This document shows positions 8,541 to 16,170 of a stretch of 24,123 nucleotides of DNA, in pieces. Position numbers and translations under genes: made by a program. Source of the DNA: Deltaproteobacteria bacterium (lineage in GTDB: Bacteria > Lernaellota > Lernaellaia > JACKCT01); the NCBI GenBank assembly GCA_020633895.1, contig JACKCT010000024.1:1-24123 (forward strand), given 5' to 3'. Numbering within the stretch: the stretch's first letter is position 1; each line of letters starts with the position of its first letter. The notes beneath the pieces were generated by a model. That model saw only the letters and a program-made list of their open reading frames with translations, did no database searches and was not told the DNA's origin.

Positions 8541-8918
8541 ATGACGCGCAATGTACGGATTTGGTTTGTGTTGGCGGCCGTGGCGATTTTCGCGGCGACG
8601 GTTTTTGCGGCGGCGTGTTCGAGCGGCGACGACGATGACGACGACGACGGCGGTCTGAGCGTCGGTGACGACGACTCTTCCAGCGGCGACGACGATTCGT
8701 CCAGCGGCGGCGATTCCTCCGACTGCGAGGGCGCGGTCAATGACCTCTACGTCTCCTGCGGCGGCAGTGTGGAAGGCGCTACGGCCCAGCAGGCTTACGA
8801 CGCGTGCGTGAGCAACAGCGGCGGCGCGGGCTGCATCGCTGACGCGTGGAACGCCACGTCGGAAGACGGCACCTGTGAAGACTATTTCGCCAATCTCAGC
8901 TCCCGCTGCGGCGGCTGA
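8541..8918 (+). CDS. Poly-Asp/Ser lipoprotein, six-Cys domain (array member 3)
   Basis: 125 residues; ATG 8541 follows GGAGG (8526-8530) at 10 nt. The leader MTRNVRIWFVLAAVAIFAATVF ends in AAAC, Cys26. The spacer alternates Asp runs with Ser-Ser-Ser-Gly blocks (about 30-59), unlike the purer Asp spacers of its neighbours. The single domain (about 61-125) has six Cys with spacing x10, x15, x8, x13, x10, and contains ADAWN.TS..GTC, nearly the same as ADAYN.TS.GGTC in the second domain of 9006-9629. A long perfect palindrome without a T-tract follows (8953-8978). Function unknown. Confidence 0.85.
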   Translation: MTRNVRIWFVLAAVAIFAATVFAAACSSGDDDDDDDGGLSVGDDDSSSGDDDSSSGGDSSDCEGAVNDLYVSCGGSVEGATAQQAYDACVSNSGGAGCIADAWNATSEDGTCEDYFANLSSRCGG

Positions 8919-8952
8919 TGGTCGAGCGAAATCCCTAGGTGATGGATGTGGA

Positions 8953-8978
8953 CGACCCCGTCGCCGGCGACGGGGTCG
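8953..8978. repeat. 26-bp perfect palindrome between array members 3 and 4
   Basis: CGACCCCGTCGCC (8953-8965) is followed directly by its reverse complement (8966-8978). There is no T-tract on either side. It could be a terminator-like hairpin with a tight loop, or a protein-binding site upstream of the gene at 9006. Confidence 0.7.
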
Positions 8979-9005
8979 GTCGCTGGACGGGAAAGTCAAC
9001 GAAGG

Positions 9006-9629
9006 ATGCGAAATTTGAGCATGGAACGCGCGCGAGGTCTTTGGTGGGCGGCATTCTTGCTGCCGGTGATGGGATTGGTGATTTTCGCGCCGTCGTGCGG
9101 AGGCGATGACGACGACGAAACGGCGTCCCGCCAGGCGTCGGACGACGATGACGACAGCGTTGACGTCGATGACGACACCTCCGATGACGACGCGGCCGAC
9201 GACGACACCGACAGCGGCGTGGAAGGGTCGTGCATCCGGGCGTTCGACGCGTTGTTCGATTGTGACGGCGCCTTGGCGGGCTACGACGAAGACGAAGCCT
9301 TCGACGCCTGCGTGGTCATGCACGCGGACATGGAATGCGTCTGGGCCTGCTATAAGGATCAGCCCGATTCCCTCGTCTGCGGCGACTACCGGGGATGCAT
9401 CGCGGAGGAATGTCCCGACGCGGAAGGGCGCGGGGATGCCGATTGCGAGGCCGCGGTTGAGATGTTCCTGGATTGCGGCGGCGAGATCTCGGGCAACACG
9501 CCCGAGGGTGTGGTCGACAAATGCATCAATAACGAAGCCAATTTCGGATGCTGGGCCGACGCCTACAACCGCACGTCGGACGGCGGCACCTGCGACGAAT
9601 TTTTCGACAATTTCAGCGACGCGTGCTGA
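9006..9629 (+). CDS. Poly-Asp lipoprotein with two Cys-rich domains (array member 4)
   Basis: 207 residues from ATG 9006. An ATG at 9021 is equally possible: AAGGA (9002-9006) lies 14 nt before it, and it would place the lipobox Cys (FAPSC) at residue 26 as in other members. The spacer is about 45 residues, rich in Asp with Ser and Thr. Domain 1 has Cys spacing x9, x15, x8, x13, x10 plus an extra pair, giving C-x3-C-x9-C-x5-C-x4-C. Domain 2 has x9, x15, x8, x13, x10 without the extra pair. The gene therefore carries one eight-Cys and one six-Cys version side by side, evidence that they are variants of one fold. It ends 36 nt before the next start, so it may be co-transcribed with 9666-10007. 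Confidence 0.85.
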   Translation: MRNLSMERARGLWWAAFLLPVMGLVIFAPSCGGDDDDETASRQASDDDDDSVDVDDDTSDDDAADDDTDSGVEGSCIRAFDALFDCDGALAGYDEDEAFDACVVMHADMECVWACYKDQPDSLVCGDYRGCIAEECPDAEGRGDADCEAAVEMFLDCGGEISGNTPEGVVDKCINNEANFGCWADAYNRTSDGGTCDEFFDNFSDAC

Positions 9630-9665
9630 TCGGCAAAACGCGCGCTTTTGGGGAGGACGGCGGCC

Positions 9666-10007
9666 ATGTTCGGCAGCCATCGGATGTTCTGGATATTGCT
9701 TGCGGCCTTCGCGCTGGCGACGGTCACGGCGGCGGCTTGCGGCGGTGATGACGACGACGACGATCACGACTACGTGACGCTGGCCGACGAAGAGGACGGC
9801 GAGTTGGGCGTCTCTTGCGAGAAGATGGTCAACGCCATGATCGAATGCGACGCCGAGATCCAGGGCGGCGTGCCCGAGCAGATCTACGAAGTGTGCGTGA
9901 CCGACCGGGACGGCTACGGATGCCTGGCCGAGGCGTACGAGGCGACGGAACAACCGCTGCGCTGCTCCTTCCTGGTTTACAACATCCGGGAATACTGCGC
10001 CGACTAG
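9666..10007 (+). CDS. Asp-rich lipoprotein, six-Cys domain (array member 5)
   Basis: 113 residues from ATG 9666, with GGGGAGGA (9650-9657) 8 nt upstream; the frame is open to a TTG at 9648 that overlaps this site and is rejected. The leader ends in TAAAC, Cys25, and a short spacer of six Asp plus mixed acidic residues follows. The domain (about 48-113) has six Cys with spacing x9, x15, x8, x13, x10. It is the shortest spacer in the array. No terminator is seen: the stop is 7 nt from the stop of the convergent membrane-protein gene. Function unknown. Confidence 0.85.
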   Translation: MFGSHRMFWILLAAFALATVTAAACGGDDDDDDHDYVTLADEEDGELGVSCEKMVNAMIECDAEIQGGVPEQIYEVCVTDRDGYGCLAEAYEATEQPLRCSFLVYNIREYCAD

Positions 10008-10014
10008 CGACGGC

Positions 10015-10755
10015 TCACGACACCGCCTTCACGTCCGCTTCCTTGGGCGTCTCGCCGTAAATCCGCGCCATATCCGGCTTTTCCGTACAGTAGTAATGCA
10101 CCCACAGTATCCCGTGTTGGGCGACGGCGGCGATGAGCGCGACGGGTGAGCGCGCGACGATGGCAATGGACCACAGCAGCAGCGGCACATAGGCGTACAT
10201 CGCGTTCGAACTGTATTTGAACATCCCCTGCCGCACGAACGGCCGCGTCTTGGCCTCTTCGATAAAGTGATCTTCCCCCGTCGCCCGCAGCATGCCGAAG
10301 TAGCGCTTCACCGAATAGCCCGCGTAGGCGGCGGGAACAAGCAGGATAGCAGCGACGATGGCGGCCGGGAGAAACGGAATCGCTGTGACCGTTCGGTCAT
10401 AGTAGGCACAGAGAATGACCGGAATCGGCCGCAACGCGAAGCCGATGAAAAAGCCGGTTGCGTAGGCGCGAAACGCCTTCTTCGTATTGCCTCGGAAGAG
10501 GCGCGTCATGCCCTTGTGCAGCAACTCGGACCGCCACACGAGCCAGACGTATTGCTGATGGAAATACGGCAACGCCAACGCGACGACGAACCACTGCCCC
10601 AAAGCCACCAAATCCGGCGGCCCGGCGTCCCCCCAACGGCGGACCATGGGCGACGTCGCCAACGCATAGCCGATGGACGAAATAACCAGCGTCGCCGCAT
10701 AGGCCCCGTGCGCCTTCAACTGCCCGTCGAAAAATCCCCGCGAGGGATGCGTCAT
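10015..10755 (-). CDS. Multi-pass membrane protein, phospholipid/isoprenylcysteine methyltransferase-like
   Basis: 246 residues from ATG 10755, chosen because GAGG lies just upstream; an ATG at 10785 has no site. About six hydrophobic segments are visible. The C-terminal part has TRPFVRQGMFKYSSNAMYAYVP, two membrane helices, then an EKPDMARIYGE stretch. This layout (R-P-x(n)-G-x(n)-Y-x-N before the last helices and E-x(n)-YGE after) resembles the PEMT/ICMT methyltransferase group, which uses S-adenosylmethionine at the inner membrane. The usual HP-x-Y motif is altered (KYSSNAMY), so the substrate and activity are uncertain. It converges on the lipoprotein array. Confidence 0.6.
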   Translation of the reverse strand: MTHPSRGFFDGQLKAHGAYAATLVISSIGYALATSPMVRRWGDAGPPDLVALGQWFVVALALPYFHQQYVWLVWRSELLHKGMTRLFRGNTKKAFRAYATGFFIGFALRPIPVILCAYYDRTVTAIPFLPAAIVAAILLVPAAYAGYSVKRYFGMLRATGEDHFIEEAKTRPFVRQGMFKYSSNAMYAYVPLLLWSIAIVARSPVALIAAVAQHGILWVHYYCTEKPDMARIYGETPKEADVKAVS

Positions 10756-10829
10756 CGCCGCCTCGATTTTGTGCCGGGGCATCATACCACGCCGGTTGAA
10801 CGGCCGCGCGATTCGTGAAAGAAAACGGC

Positions 10830-11447
10830 ATGGCGCACAAGGGCTTGGCGAAGGTGGCGATTCATCCGGCGGCGATCGAGCCGATCCCGCTGCATGGGCA
10901 TTGGCGCGAGGGATACGCCCTGGCGACGCACACCCTCGACACGGACGAGGACGACCCCGACCCCTGGCACGCCCGCACCCAACGCACTCCCGTCGGCGAG
11001 TTGCTCTACCGGTTGAAATACAAGGGCGAGCGCGGCGCGGCCGAACCGCTGGCCGATGCTTTGGTCGCGTTCATTCGCCGATGGGATCCGTCGATCGACG
11101 TGCTCGTGCCCGTCTCGCCGACGCGCGACCGGGCGCTGCAGCCGGTCTGGGTGTTGGGGGCGATGGTGGCCGAGGCGATGCGTTGGGACTATGCGGACGA
11201 GGCCCTGGCCAAGGCGGTCGACGCGGCCCAGATCAAGAACCTGACCCGCGCCAAGGACAAACGGGAGGCGCTGCGCGACGCGTTCATCGCCCATCCGACG
11301 CGGGTGCGGGGACGGCGGGTATTGCTGTTGGATGATCTGTATCGCTCGGGCGCCAGCCTGAACGCAGCGGCGGACGCGCTGGTTCGCGACGGGGGCGCCG
11401 AGGAGGTCTGCACGTTGGCGGTGACGATGGCGAGGACGCGCCGATGA
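10830..11447 (+). CDS. ComF-like phosphoribosyltransferase
   Basis: 205 residues from ATG 10830; a GTG at 10815 in the same frame has no ribosome site. The PRPP-binding signature VLLLDDLYRSGAS is at 164-176 (two acidic residues, then a small-residue loop), and VLVPVSPTRDRALQP (91-105) matches the conserved segment of the ComF family. The N-terminal zinc-finger Cys residues of classical ComF are absent. Type I phosphoribosyltransferases transfer phosphoribosyl groups between PRPP and a base; the substrate of ComF-like proteins is generally unknown. Its stop overlaps the start of the SLOG gene by 4 nt (ATGA), so the two are translationally coupled and probably work on a common nucleotide ligand (inference). 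Confidence 0.85.
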   Translation: MAHKGLAKVAIHPAAIEPIPLHGHWREGYALATHTLDTDEDDPDPWHARTQRTPVGELLYRLKYKGERGAAEPLADALVAFIRRWDPSIDVLVPVSPTRDRALQPVWVLGAMVAEAMRWDYADEALAKAVDAAQIKNLTRAKDKREALRDAFIAHPTRVRGRRVLLLDDLYRSGASLNAAADALVRDGGAEEVCTLAVTMARTRR

Positions 11448-12013
11448 ACGAAATCGAACCGGGCGACGCGGGGGTGCTGTTCGTCGGCGGGTCGCGCAAG
11501 GTGTCGCGACTGCATCCGTTGGTGCGGGATCTTTTGGACGCGGCGATCGACGCGGGCGAGACGGTCGTCGTCGGCGACGCCAACGGCGCGGACAAGGCGG
11601 TGCAGGCGTTCTTCGCCGACAAACATTACGCGAACGTGATCGTGTTTCATTCGGGCGACCGGTGGCGCAACCGACTGGCGCCCTGGGAGACGCGGGCGGT
11701 GGCGTCCGGCGAGCGCGGGTTTCGTTTTTACACCGCCAAGGACCGGGCCATGGCGCACGAGGCGACGCGGGGCCTGATGATCTGGGACGGCGAGAGCAAG
11801 GGAACGTTGCTCAACGCGGTGCGATTGCTCGGCGCGGGCAAGGCGGCGACGATCTTTCGTTCACCGGACAAGGCGATCGTCGAACTGTCCGACCACGACG
11901 ACTGGCGCCGCTTTTCCCGCGATCTGCCGGCGGAACTGGTCGAGACCGTCGAGTCCGAATACGACCTGGAAACGAAAAACGACGCCGGCACGAGGCAGGC
12001 GTCGTTGTTTTAG
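11444..12013 (+). CDS. SLOG-fold protein (YspA/DUF2493-like)
   Basis: 189 residues. The N-terminus GVLFVGGSRK (10-19), then VVVGDANGADKAVQ (41-54), KDRAMAHEATRGLMIWDGESKGTLLNAV (99-126, in outline) and GKAATIF form the Rossmann-like SLOG pattern of YspA-type proteins: glycine-rich nucleotide loop, GA-D motif and a WDG-S-GT motif. SLOG domains bind nucleotides or nucleotide-derived ligands; several act in signalling or defence. The C-terminal about 45 residues are charged and end in QASLF, which resembles a sliding-clamp binding peptide (Q-x-x-LF, one residue short of a full motif); this is only suggestive. It is coupled to the upstream phosphoribosyltransferase gene. A dispersed repeat begins 22 nt after the stop. 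Confidence 0.8.
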   Translation: MNEIEPGDAGVLFVGGSRKVSRLHPLVRDLLDAAIDAGETVVVGDANGADKAVQAFFADKHYANVIVFHSGDRWRNRLAPWETRAVASGERGFRFYTAKDRAMAHEATRGLMIWDGESKGTLLNAVRLLGAGKAATIFRSPDKAIVELSDHDDWRRFSRDLPAELVETVESEYDLETKNDAGTRQASLF

Positions 12014-12035
12014 CCGGGTCGTCGCGATCAATCAT

Positions 12036-12143
12036 GGGTGCCACACTTTCGCGACGACGGATGTCGGAGAGAAGGTGTGAATTTCCGGACGGTGCATGTT
12101 CACACCTTCCCTCTGCCTTCGGCATCGTGAAAGTGGGGCACCC
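12036..12143. repeat. Dispersed MITE/REP-like element, copy 1
   Basis: 108 bp bounded by near-perfect inverted ends: GGGTGCCACACTTTC (12036-12050) and GAAAGTGGGGCACCC (12129-12143) pair at 14 of 15 positions. An inner perfect inverted repeat, AAGGTGTGAA (12072-12081) with TTCACACCTT (12099-12108), lies between them. A second copy with the same architecture lies at 21817-21926. It encodes no protein. It sits between convergent genes, 22 nt after one stop and 13 nt before the other. Confidence 0.85.
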
Positions 12144-12156
12144 GATCTGAACCGAT

Positions 12157-12618
12157 TTACTTAATCTCCAACAAATCCACTTCGAAGACCAGCGTGGCGT
12201 TGGGCGGGATCACGCCGCCGGCGCCCCGGGCCCCGTAGCCCATGTCGGGCGGGATGGTCAGCTTGCGCGTCTCGCCGACCTTCATGCCGACCACGCCTTC
12301 GTCCCAGCCCTTGATGACGCGGCCGCCGCCCAGCGGGAAGACGAAGGGCTGGCCCCGGTCCTTGGACGAATCGAACTTGGTGCCGTCGGTCAGCCAACCG
12401 GTGTAATGCACCGAGACCATGTCGCCCTTCTTGGCCTCCTTGCCGTCGCCCTCTTTCACGATTTCGATCTTCAGGCCGCTGTCGGTCGTCATCACCTTTC
12501 CTTTCGTGTCGGATTTCGCCGTATCGGCCTTCGCCGCGTCCTCGGCCCAGGCCATGGTTGCCGTCGCGAAGACCATCGTCACCACCGCCGCCAGGACGGT
12601 CATCATCACTCGACGCAT
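12157..12618 (-). CDS. Exported FKBP-type peptidyl-prolyl isomerase
   Basis: 153 residues; ATG 12618 follows AAGGAG at about 8 nt. A signal peptide with cleavage after AWA (25/26) and a short Lys/Asp-rich linker (26-44) precede one FKBP domain (about 45-153). Family hallmarks are present: [38 protein letters not shown], and [31 protein letters not shown] in outline, including the pocket Tyr, Asp, Trp and Phe residues. It would speed cis-trans proline isomerisation during folding of exported proteins in the periplasm. It lacks the N-terminal dimerisation domain of FkpA, so it is the single-domain type. The many Cys- and Pro-bearing lipoproteins nearby are possible clients (inference). Confidence 0.95.
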   Translation of the reverse strand: MRRVMMTVLAAVVTMVFATATMAWAEDAAKADTAKSDTKGKVMTTDSGLKIEIVKEGDGKEAKKGDMVSVHYTGWLTDGTKFDSSKDRGQPFVFPLGGGRVIKGWDEGVVGMKVGETRKLTIPPDMGYGARGAGGVIPPNATLVFEVDLLEIK

Positions 12619-12717
12619 GCGTCGTCTCCTTTATGCGGGCCATCGTTGCTCAGGCCCGGCAGCATAGCCGATCGGCGGGGGGGAACCAAGGTGCGCCGAT
12701 GGGGGTGATCCCGCCCC

Positions 12718-12746
12718 AAAACAAAGCCCCGCCGGAAAGGCGGGGC
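12718..12746 (-). terminator. Terminator of the LecA-like/hydrolase lipoprotein gene
   Basis: GCCCCGCC (12726-12733) pairs with GGCGGGGC (12739-12746), loop GGAAA. On the minus strand the stem is followed by TTTGTTTT (12725-12718). It lies about 105 bp past the stop at 12852. Confidence 0.8.
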
Positions 12747-12851
12747 GCATTGGATCTGTATTTCAAAGCGGTTGATCGCAGCAATCTGCGAAGGTGATCC
12801 CGGATCCGGAGCGATAACCCGGCTACCGGTTCGGGGAACGCGACGAGGCGG

Positions 12852-15113
12852 TTACTTCGCCGCGTCGATTTCGTCCAGTTCGTTCAAGCTGCCGTCCCAA
12901 CGGGTGCCGAATTCGGGCACCTGGATGGGCTCGTAGTCACCCTCGTCGACCCAGTAATCCACCCAGTCGAGCAGGTCGGGGAAGAAGTCGTTGTACTCCA
13001 GCGCGATCTGCAGGCCGTCGATGTGCGACCAGTCGTCATGCACCAGGTAGTCGAAGCCCCGGTCGGAACCGTTGAGGGTGCGCGCCGTGCCCGATCCGCG
13101 AACCGGCGGCAGGACGCTTTCGTAGTACTCGGCGACCGAGACACCCGGCGAGATCTCCTCGTTGGCCACCAGCTCCGTGACCATCTTGTAGACCGGCGTG
13201 TCGACCTGGTCGAAGCGGAAGGTGAAGTAATCGTCCCGCCACTCGTCCGGGTTGGTGGAGCCGTTCACCTCGTCGGACTGGAGGTTGTAGGCGACGTAGA
13301 AGTCGTAGTCCAGGCGCGTGGTGTAGTAGGGGTCGTTGTTGTTGGACGGCCCGCCGAACACCGAGTACATGAACTCCTGAATGTCCATCAGCTCGCCGGG
13401 GTTGGACTCTTTGTAGTTGAGCCAGCGATAGGTCGTGCCCGGCTTGCAGGGATAGATGCGGTTCTTGAACGGGAATTTGCCGTCGCAGAACTCGTCGCCC
13501 ACCAGTTCGCTGTCGCTGGACATGCCGATGGGCAGCATCTCGCCCATGGCGCCCTTGAAGTTGTCGATCAGGCCGTACTCGTTGTCCGTCACCACGCCGA
13601 CGAAGGCCTCGTTGGTCAAGGTCACGTCGTCCTTGGCGCCGCCGGGCAGGATGAAGCCCAGCAGGGGCTCGAACGCGCCGAAGTAAGGATAGACGCCGTC
13701 GCCGCCGTACCACGGGTTGCTCGGATCGCCCAGGCCGTCCGCGGTGGCCATGGTGAAGGTCTCCAGGTGCTGGTACATGGCCGGGGTGATCAGGCCGAAG
13801 GCCGTGGCCCGGTCCAGCTTGCCTTGACGCAGTTTCTTCAGGTCGTCCTTGTAGTCGTCTTCCGTGTATTCCGGCTCCCAGCGCGGGCCGCCGTCCAGGA
13901 AGATCAGACCGGCCAGATCCTCGTAGCCGAAGTGGCCGTCCTCAAACTCGTTGGCCGCGTAGGCGGTGGCGAAAACCACGCCGCGAGAGTGGCCGCCCAG
14001 GAAGATCGGGGTGTTGTAGCCGTCCGGATCGGACTCGCTGCTTTGATCCTGGATGAACTTGATGAGCTTGTTGTAGTCGCGAAGCTGCAGATCCAGGCCC
14101 CACTCGGTCATCATGTCCGTCTCGTCGCTGCGCAGGTCCAGCAGACCGGCGTAGACACGGCCGTCCACGTTCTTGCCTTCGTTGTAGTACTGATAGGACA
14201 GGTGAGGCTCGCCGTTGCGCTCGGCCTTGTTGGAACCGGTCAAGTCTTCCAGCAGGTGGAAGCGACGCTCGGGCACCCAGACCTCGATCTCGCCGTTGGA
14301 GGAACGGACCATGTTCTCGGCCATGTAGAGGATCTGGTTGGCGCCGGCGGTGTATCCGGCCACGATGATCAGGATGGCCTTGACCGGCTTGGGCGCGTCC
14401 TCGCCGGTGTTCCAGCGATAGCGGAAGACGGGATATTGATTGTATTTGTCAGGCGTCTCGGCGTTGGTCTCCGGGTTTTTGGGAGCCGGATTGGCCTCGA
14501 ACAGGAAGTAATCCCAAACAACGTCCGGGCCTTCCTCGACGAAGGTGTAGGTGTCGAAGGAACCCGAGTTGTCGCCGTAGTTGGAATCGTTGACTTGGAA
14601 ATACACGTCGCCCGAGCAGTGGGCGATGCCGTTCCAGGCCTGGCCCACGTCAAAGACGCACGGCTGATCCTCGGCGCTGGAAGCGGCCGATTCGATCTTG
14701 CCCATGATGACGCCCTTGGGCCGGAAGGCGGTCAGGCAGCCTTCACCGCACAGGGCGTCGGTGCCGTCCGGGCCGGCGGATTCGGAGCCCAGGTTCACCG
14801 TGCCGGTGGCGCTGATGGTGACATACTGGCCCTTGGTGACGGCAATGCCCGAGTCCACCCAGGAGTCGGCCGACGCGTCCAGTTCGAATTTATCGCCCGG
14901 GAAGTCGTCGTCGTCATCGTCATCATCATCGTCGTCGTCATCATCGTCATCGTCGTCGTCGCTCGTGTCGTCGTCGTCATCATCGTCGTCGACGGGCGAG
15001 CTGTCGTCGTCGTCGTCATCGTCGTCCCCGCCCCCGCAGCCGGCCGCGAAGGCCGTCGCCAGGATCAGGCACAACGCCAGAATCCACCATTGCGCGTTCT
15101 TCGATTTCGTCAT
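12852..15113 (-). CDS. Lipoprotein with poly-Asp spacer, LecA-like domain and alpha/beta hydrolase
   Basis: 753 residues from ATG 15113 (GGAG 5 nt upstream; the TTG at 15125 is rejected). The leader ends in FAAGC, a good lipobox. An Asp-rich spacer (encoded at 14904-15026) is followed by a domain (about 76-190) with GPDG, CGEGC, KGVIMGKI and VNDSNYGDNSGSF, which resembles the calcium-dependent galactose lectin LecA (PA-IL), including its ND...YG.N.SGSF metal/sugar loop. The rest is an alpha/beta hydrolase: nucleophile elbow GGHSRG (Ser376), LIFLDGG, and HDDWSHIDG near residue 700 as the likely His region. Secreted esterase, lipase or acyltransferase activity on a glycoconjugate is inferred; the substrate is unknown. 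A terminator follows. No clear promoter is seen upstream. Confidence 0.82.
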   Translation of the reverse strand: MTKSKNAQWWILALCLILATAFAAGCGGGDDDDDDDDSSPVDDDDDDDDTSDDDDDDDDDDDDDDDDDDDFPGDKFELDASADSWVDSGIAVTKGQYVTISATGTVNLGSESAGPDGTDALCGEGCLTAFRPKGVIMGKIESAASSAEDQPCVFDVGQAWNGIAHCSGDVYFQVNDSNYGDNSGSFDTYTFVEEGPDVVWDYFLFEANPAPKNPETNAETPDKYNQYPVFRYRWNTGEDAPKPVKAILIIVAGYTAGANQILYMAENMVRSSNGEIEVWVPERRFHLLEDLTGSNKAERNGEPHLSYQYYNEGKNVDGRVYAGLLDLRSDETDMMTEWGLDLQLRDYNKLIKFIQDQSSESDPDGYNTPIFLGGHSRGVVFATAYAANEFEDGHFGYEDLAGLIFLDGGPRWEPEYTEDDYKDDLKKLRQGKLDRATAFGLITPAMYQHLETFTMATADGLGDPSNPWYGGDGVYPYFGAFEPLLGFILPGGAKDDVTLTNEAFVGVVTDNEYGLIDNFKGAMGEMLPIGMSSDSELVGDEFCDGKFPFKNRIYPCKPGTTYRWLNYKESNPGELMDIQEFMYSVFGGPSNNNDPYYTTRLDYDFYVAYNLQSDEVNGSTNPDEWRDDYFTFRFDQVDTPVYKMVTELVANEEISPGVSVAEYYESVLPPVRGSGTARTLNGSDRGFDYLVHDDWSHIDGLQIALEYNDFFPDLLDWVDYWVDEGDYEPIQVPEFGTRWDGSLNELDEIDAAK

Positions 15114-15561
15114 GTCAAACTCCAAGGATTCGTTTGGGCCGAAGTTGTTGGCCGAAAATCGCTGAAAGTCCTCGCCGGTTGGCGCGGCAGGGACGTGTCA
15201 CCTTTTTAATAAGATTCCTCTAAGTCGTGTCGCAGTGCCGTACCATCGAGTGCCGTTTTAACGGCCTCGGGGCGCGCGGCGCGGCGGTATTGGACCCAAA
15301 AAAACCGACCGCGATCGTATCATCGCCCGACGCAAAAATGCCGCGCTCGGGCTTCCTCGTGCGGCGCTTGCCCCGGCGCAGCATTGCTAAGTCGGGGTTT
15401 TTGAAGGAAATTTGCCGGGCTGTCAACGGAAAAATCTACCGAAAACCGCCCGCGCGCCGCAAAAATCTGAGGCGATCGACGGCTCCGTCAACCCCCGTCG
15501 ACGAGCGCACGGAAACGCCCCGGCCCGACCGCCCGGCCGCAACGCTCCTAAGTGACTGAAT
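15114..15561. other. 448-bp intergenic region
   Basis: I see no gene. It separates the start of the LecA-like/hydrolase gene from the stop of mgsA, so it must contain the promoter of the former. An AT-rich patch at about 15204-15220 (CTTTTTAATAAGATTCC on the plus strand) is the only candidate, and no clean -35/-10 pair was found. Confidence 0.4.
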
Positions 15562-16014
15562 TCAGCCGCTTAACTTGCCCGGAACCTTCACGTCGCCGTA
15601 CAGCGGCACGATGCGGTCGTAGGGCAGGTCCATGAGCGTCGACGATATCAAAAAATCGGCGGTGGCCCGGTTGGACGCCATGGGAATATTCCACACGACC
15701 CCGATGCGCAGCAGGGCGCGCACGTCCACGTCATGGGGCTGGGGCTCCAGCGGATCCCAGAAGAAGATCATCATATCCAACTCGTGCTCGGCGATCTTGG
15801 TGCCCAGTTGCAGGTCGCCGCCCAGGGGGCCGGAGAGAAGGCGCGTGACCTCCAATCCCACGTCGTCCTGCAACATCTTCCCAGTAGTGCCGGTGGCGAA
15901 AAGGCGGTGGGCGGAAAGCGTCTTCTTATTGAATTTCGCCCAGGCGACCATGTCGAGCTTCTTGTTGTCGTGGGCGACCAAGGCGATGCGTTTTCGTTGG
16001 GGGACCATCGACAT
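15562..16014 (-). CDS. mgsA: Methylglyoxal synthase
   Basis: 150 residues from ATG 16014 (AGGAG 10 nt upstream). Diagnostic blocks are ALVAHDNKK (11-19), SGPLGGDLQ (61-69), FFWDPLEPQPHDVDVRALLRI (84-104, in outline) and VVWNIPMASNRATADF. His15, Asp67, His94 and Asp97 correspond to the active-site residues of the E. coli enzyme. It converts dihydroxyacetone phosphate to methylglyoxal and phosphate, a bypass of lower glycolysis used when phosphate is short or sugar phosphates accumulate. It is cytosolic. The upstream NAD(P)-binding protein gene is on the same strand but 156 bp away, so co-transcription is possible but not shown. Confidence 0.97.
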   Translation of the reverse strand: MSMVPQRKRIALVAHDNKKLDMVAWAKFNKKTLSAHRLFATGTTGKMLQDDVGLEVTRLLSGPLGGDLQLGTKIAEHELDMMIFFWDPLEPQPHDVDVRALLRIGVVWNIPMASNRATADFLISSTLMDLPYDRIVPLYGDVKVPGKLSG

Positions 16015-16056
16015 CGACGGTTTTCTCCTATTCGCGGCGGAACCTCGTCCACCGTG

Positions 16057-16071
16057 GCGCTACTATAGCGC
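16057..16071 (-). promoter_or_regulatory. Palindrome with -10-like TATAGT upstream of mgsA
   Basis: GCGCTA (16057-16062) and TAGCGC (16066-16071) form a perfect inverted repeat around CTA. On the minus strand TATAGT (16067-16062, 5 of 6 to TATAAT) lies inside it, 48 nt before the mgsA start. No matching -35 box was found. Confidence 0.35.
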
Positions 16072-16170
16072 GCTGCGTCAAATTCTCGCGACGTTTCCGT
16101 GTCAGTGTGGGGAATTTCACGCAAGTCGCGTCTAATTTTCCGAAATTACAGGGGATTTTTTTGCCCGGGG

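Noticed and set aside
9648-9665. TTG start for array member 5
   Set aside because: It overlaps the GGGGAGGA ribosome site that serves the ATG at 9666.
14904-15026. GTC/ATC run considered as a non-coding microsatellite
   Set aside because: It is the in-frame poly-Asp spacer of a lipoprotein on the minus strand, following a clear lipobox.
13023-15209. 728-codon plus-strand open frame
   Set aside because: Antisense of the LecA-like/hydrolase gene. Its end is a Val/Ile run that mirrors the poly-Asp tract, and no recognisable motif is present.
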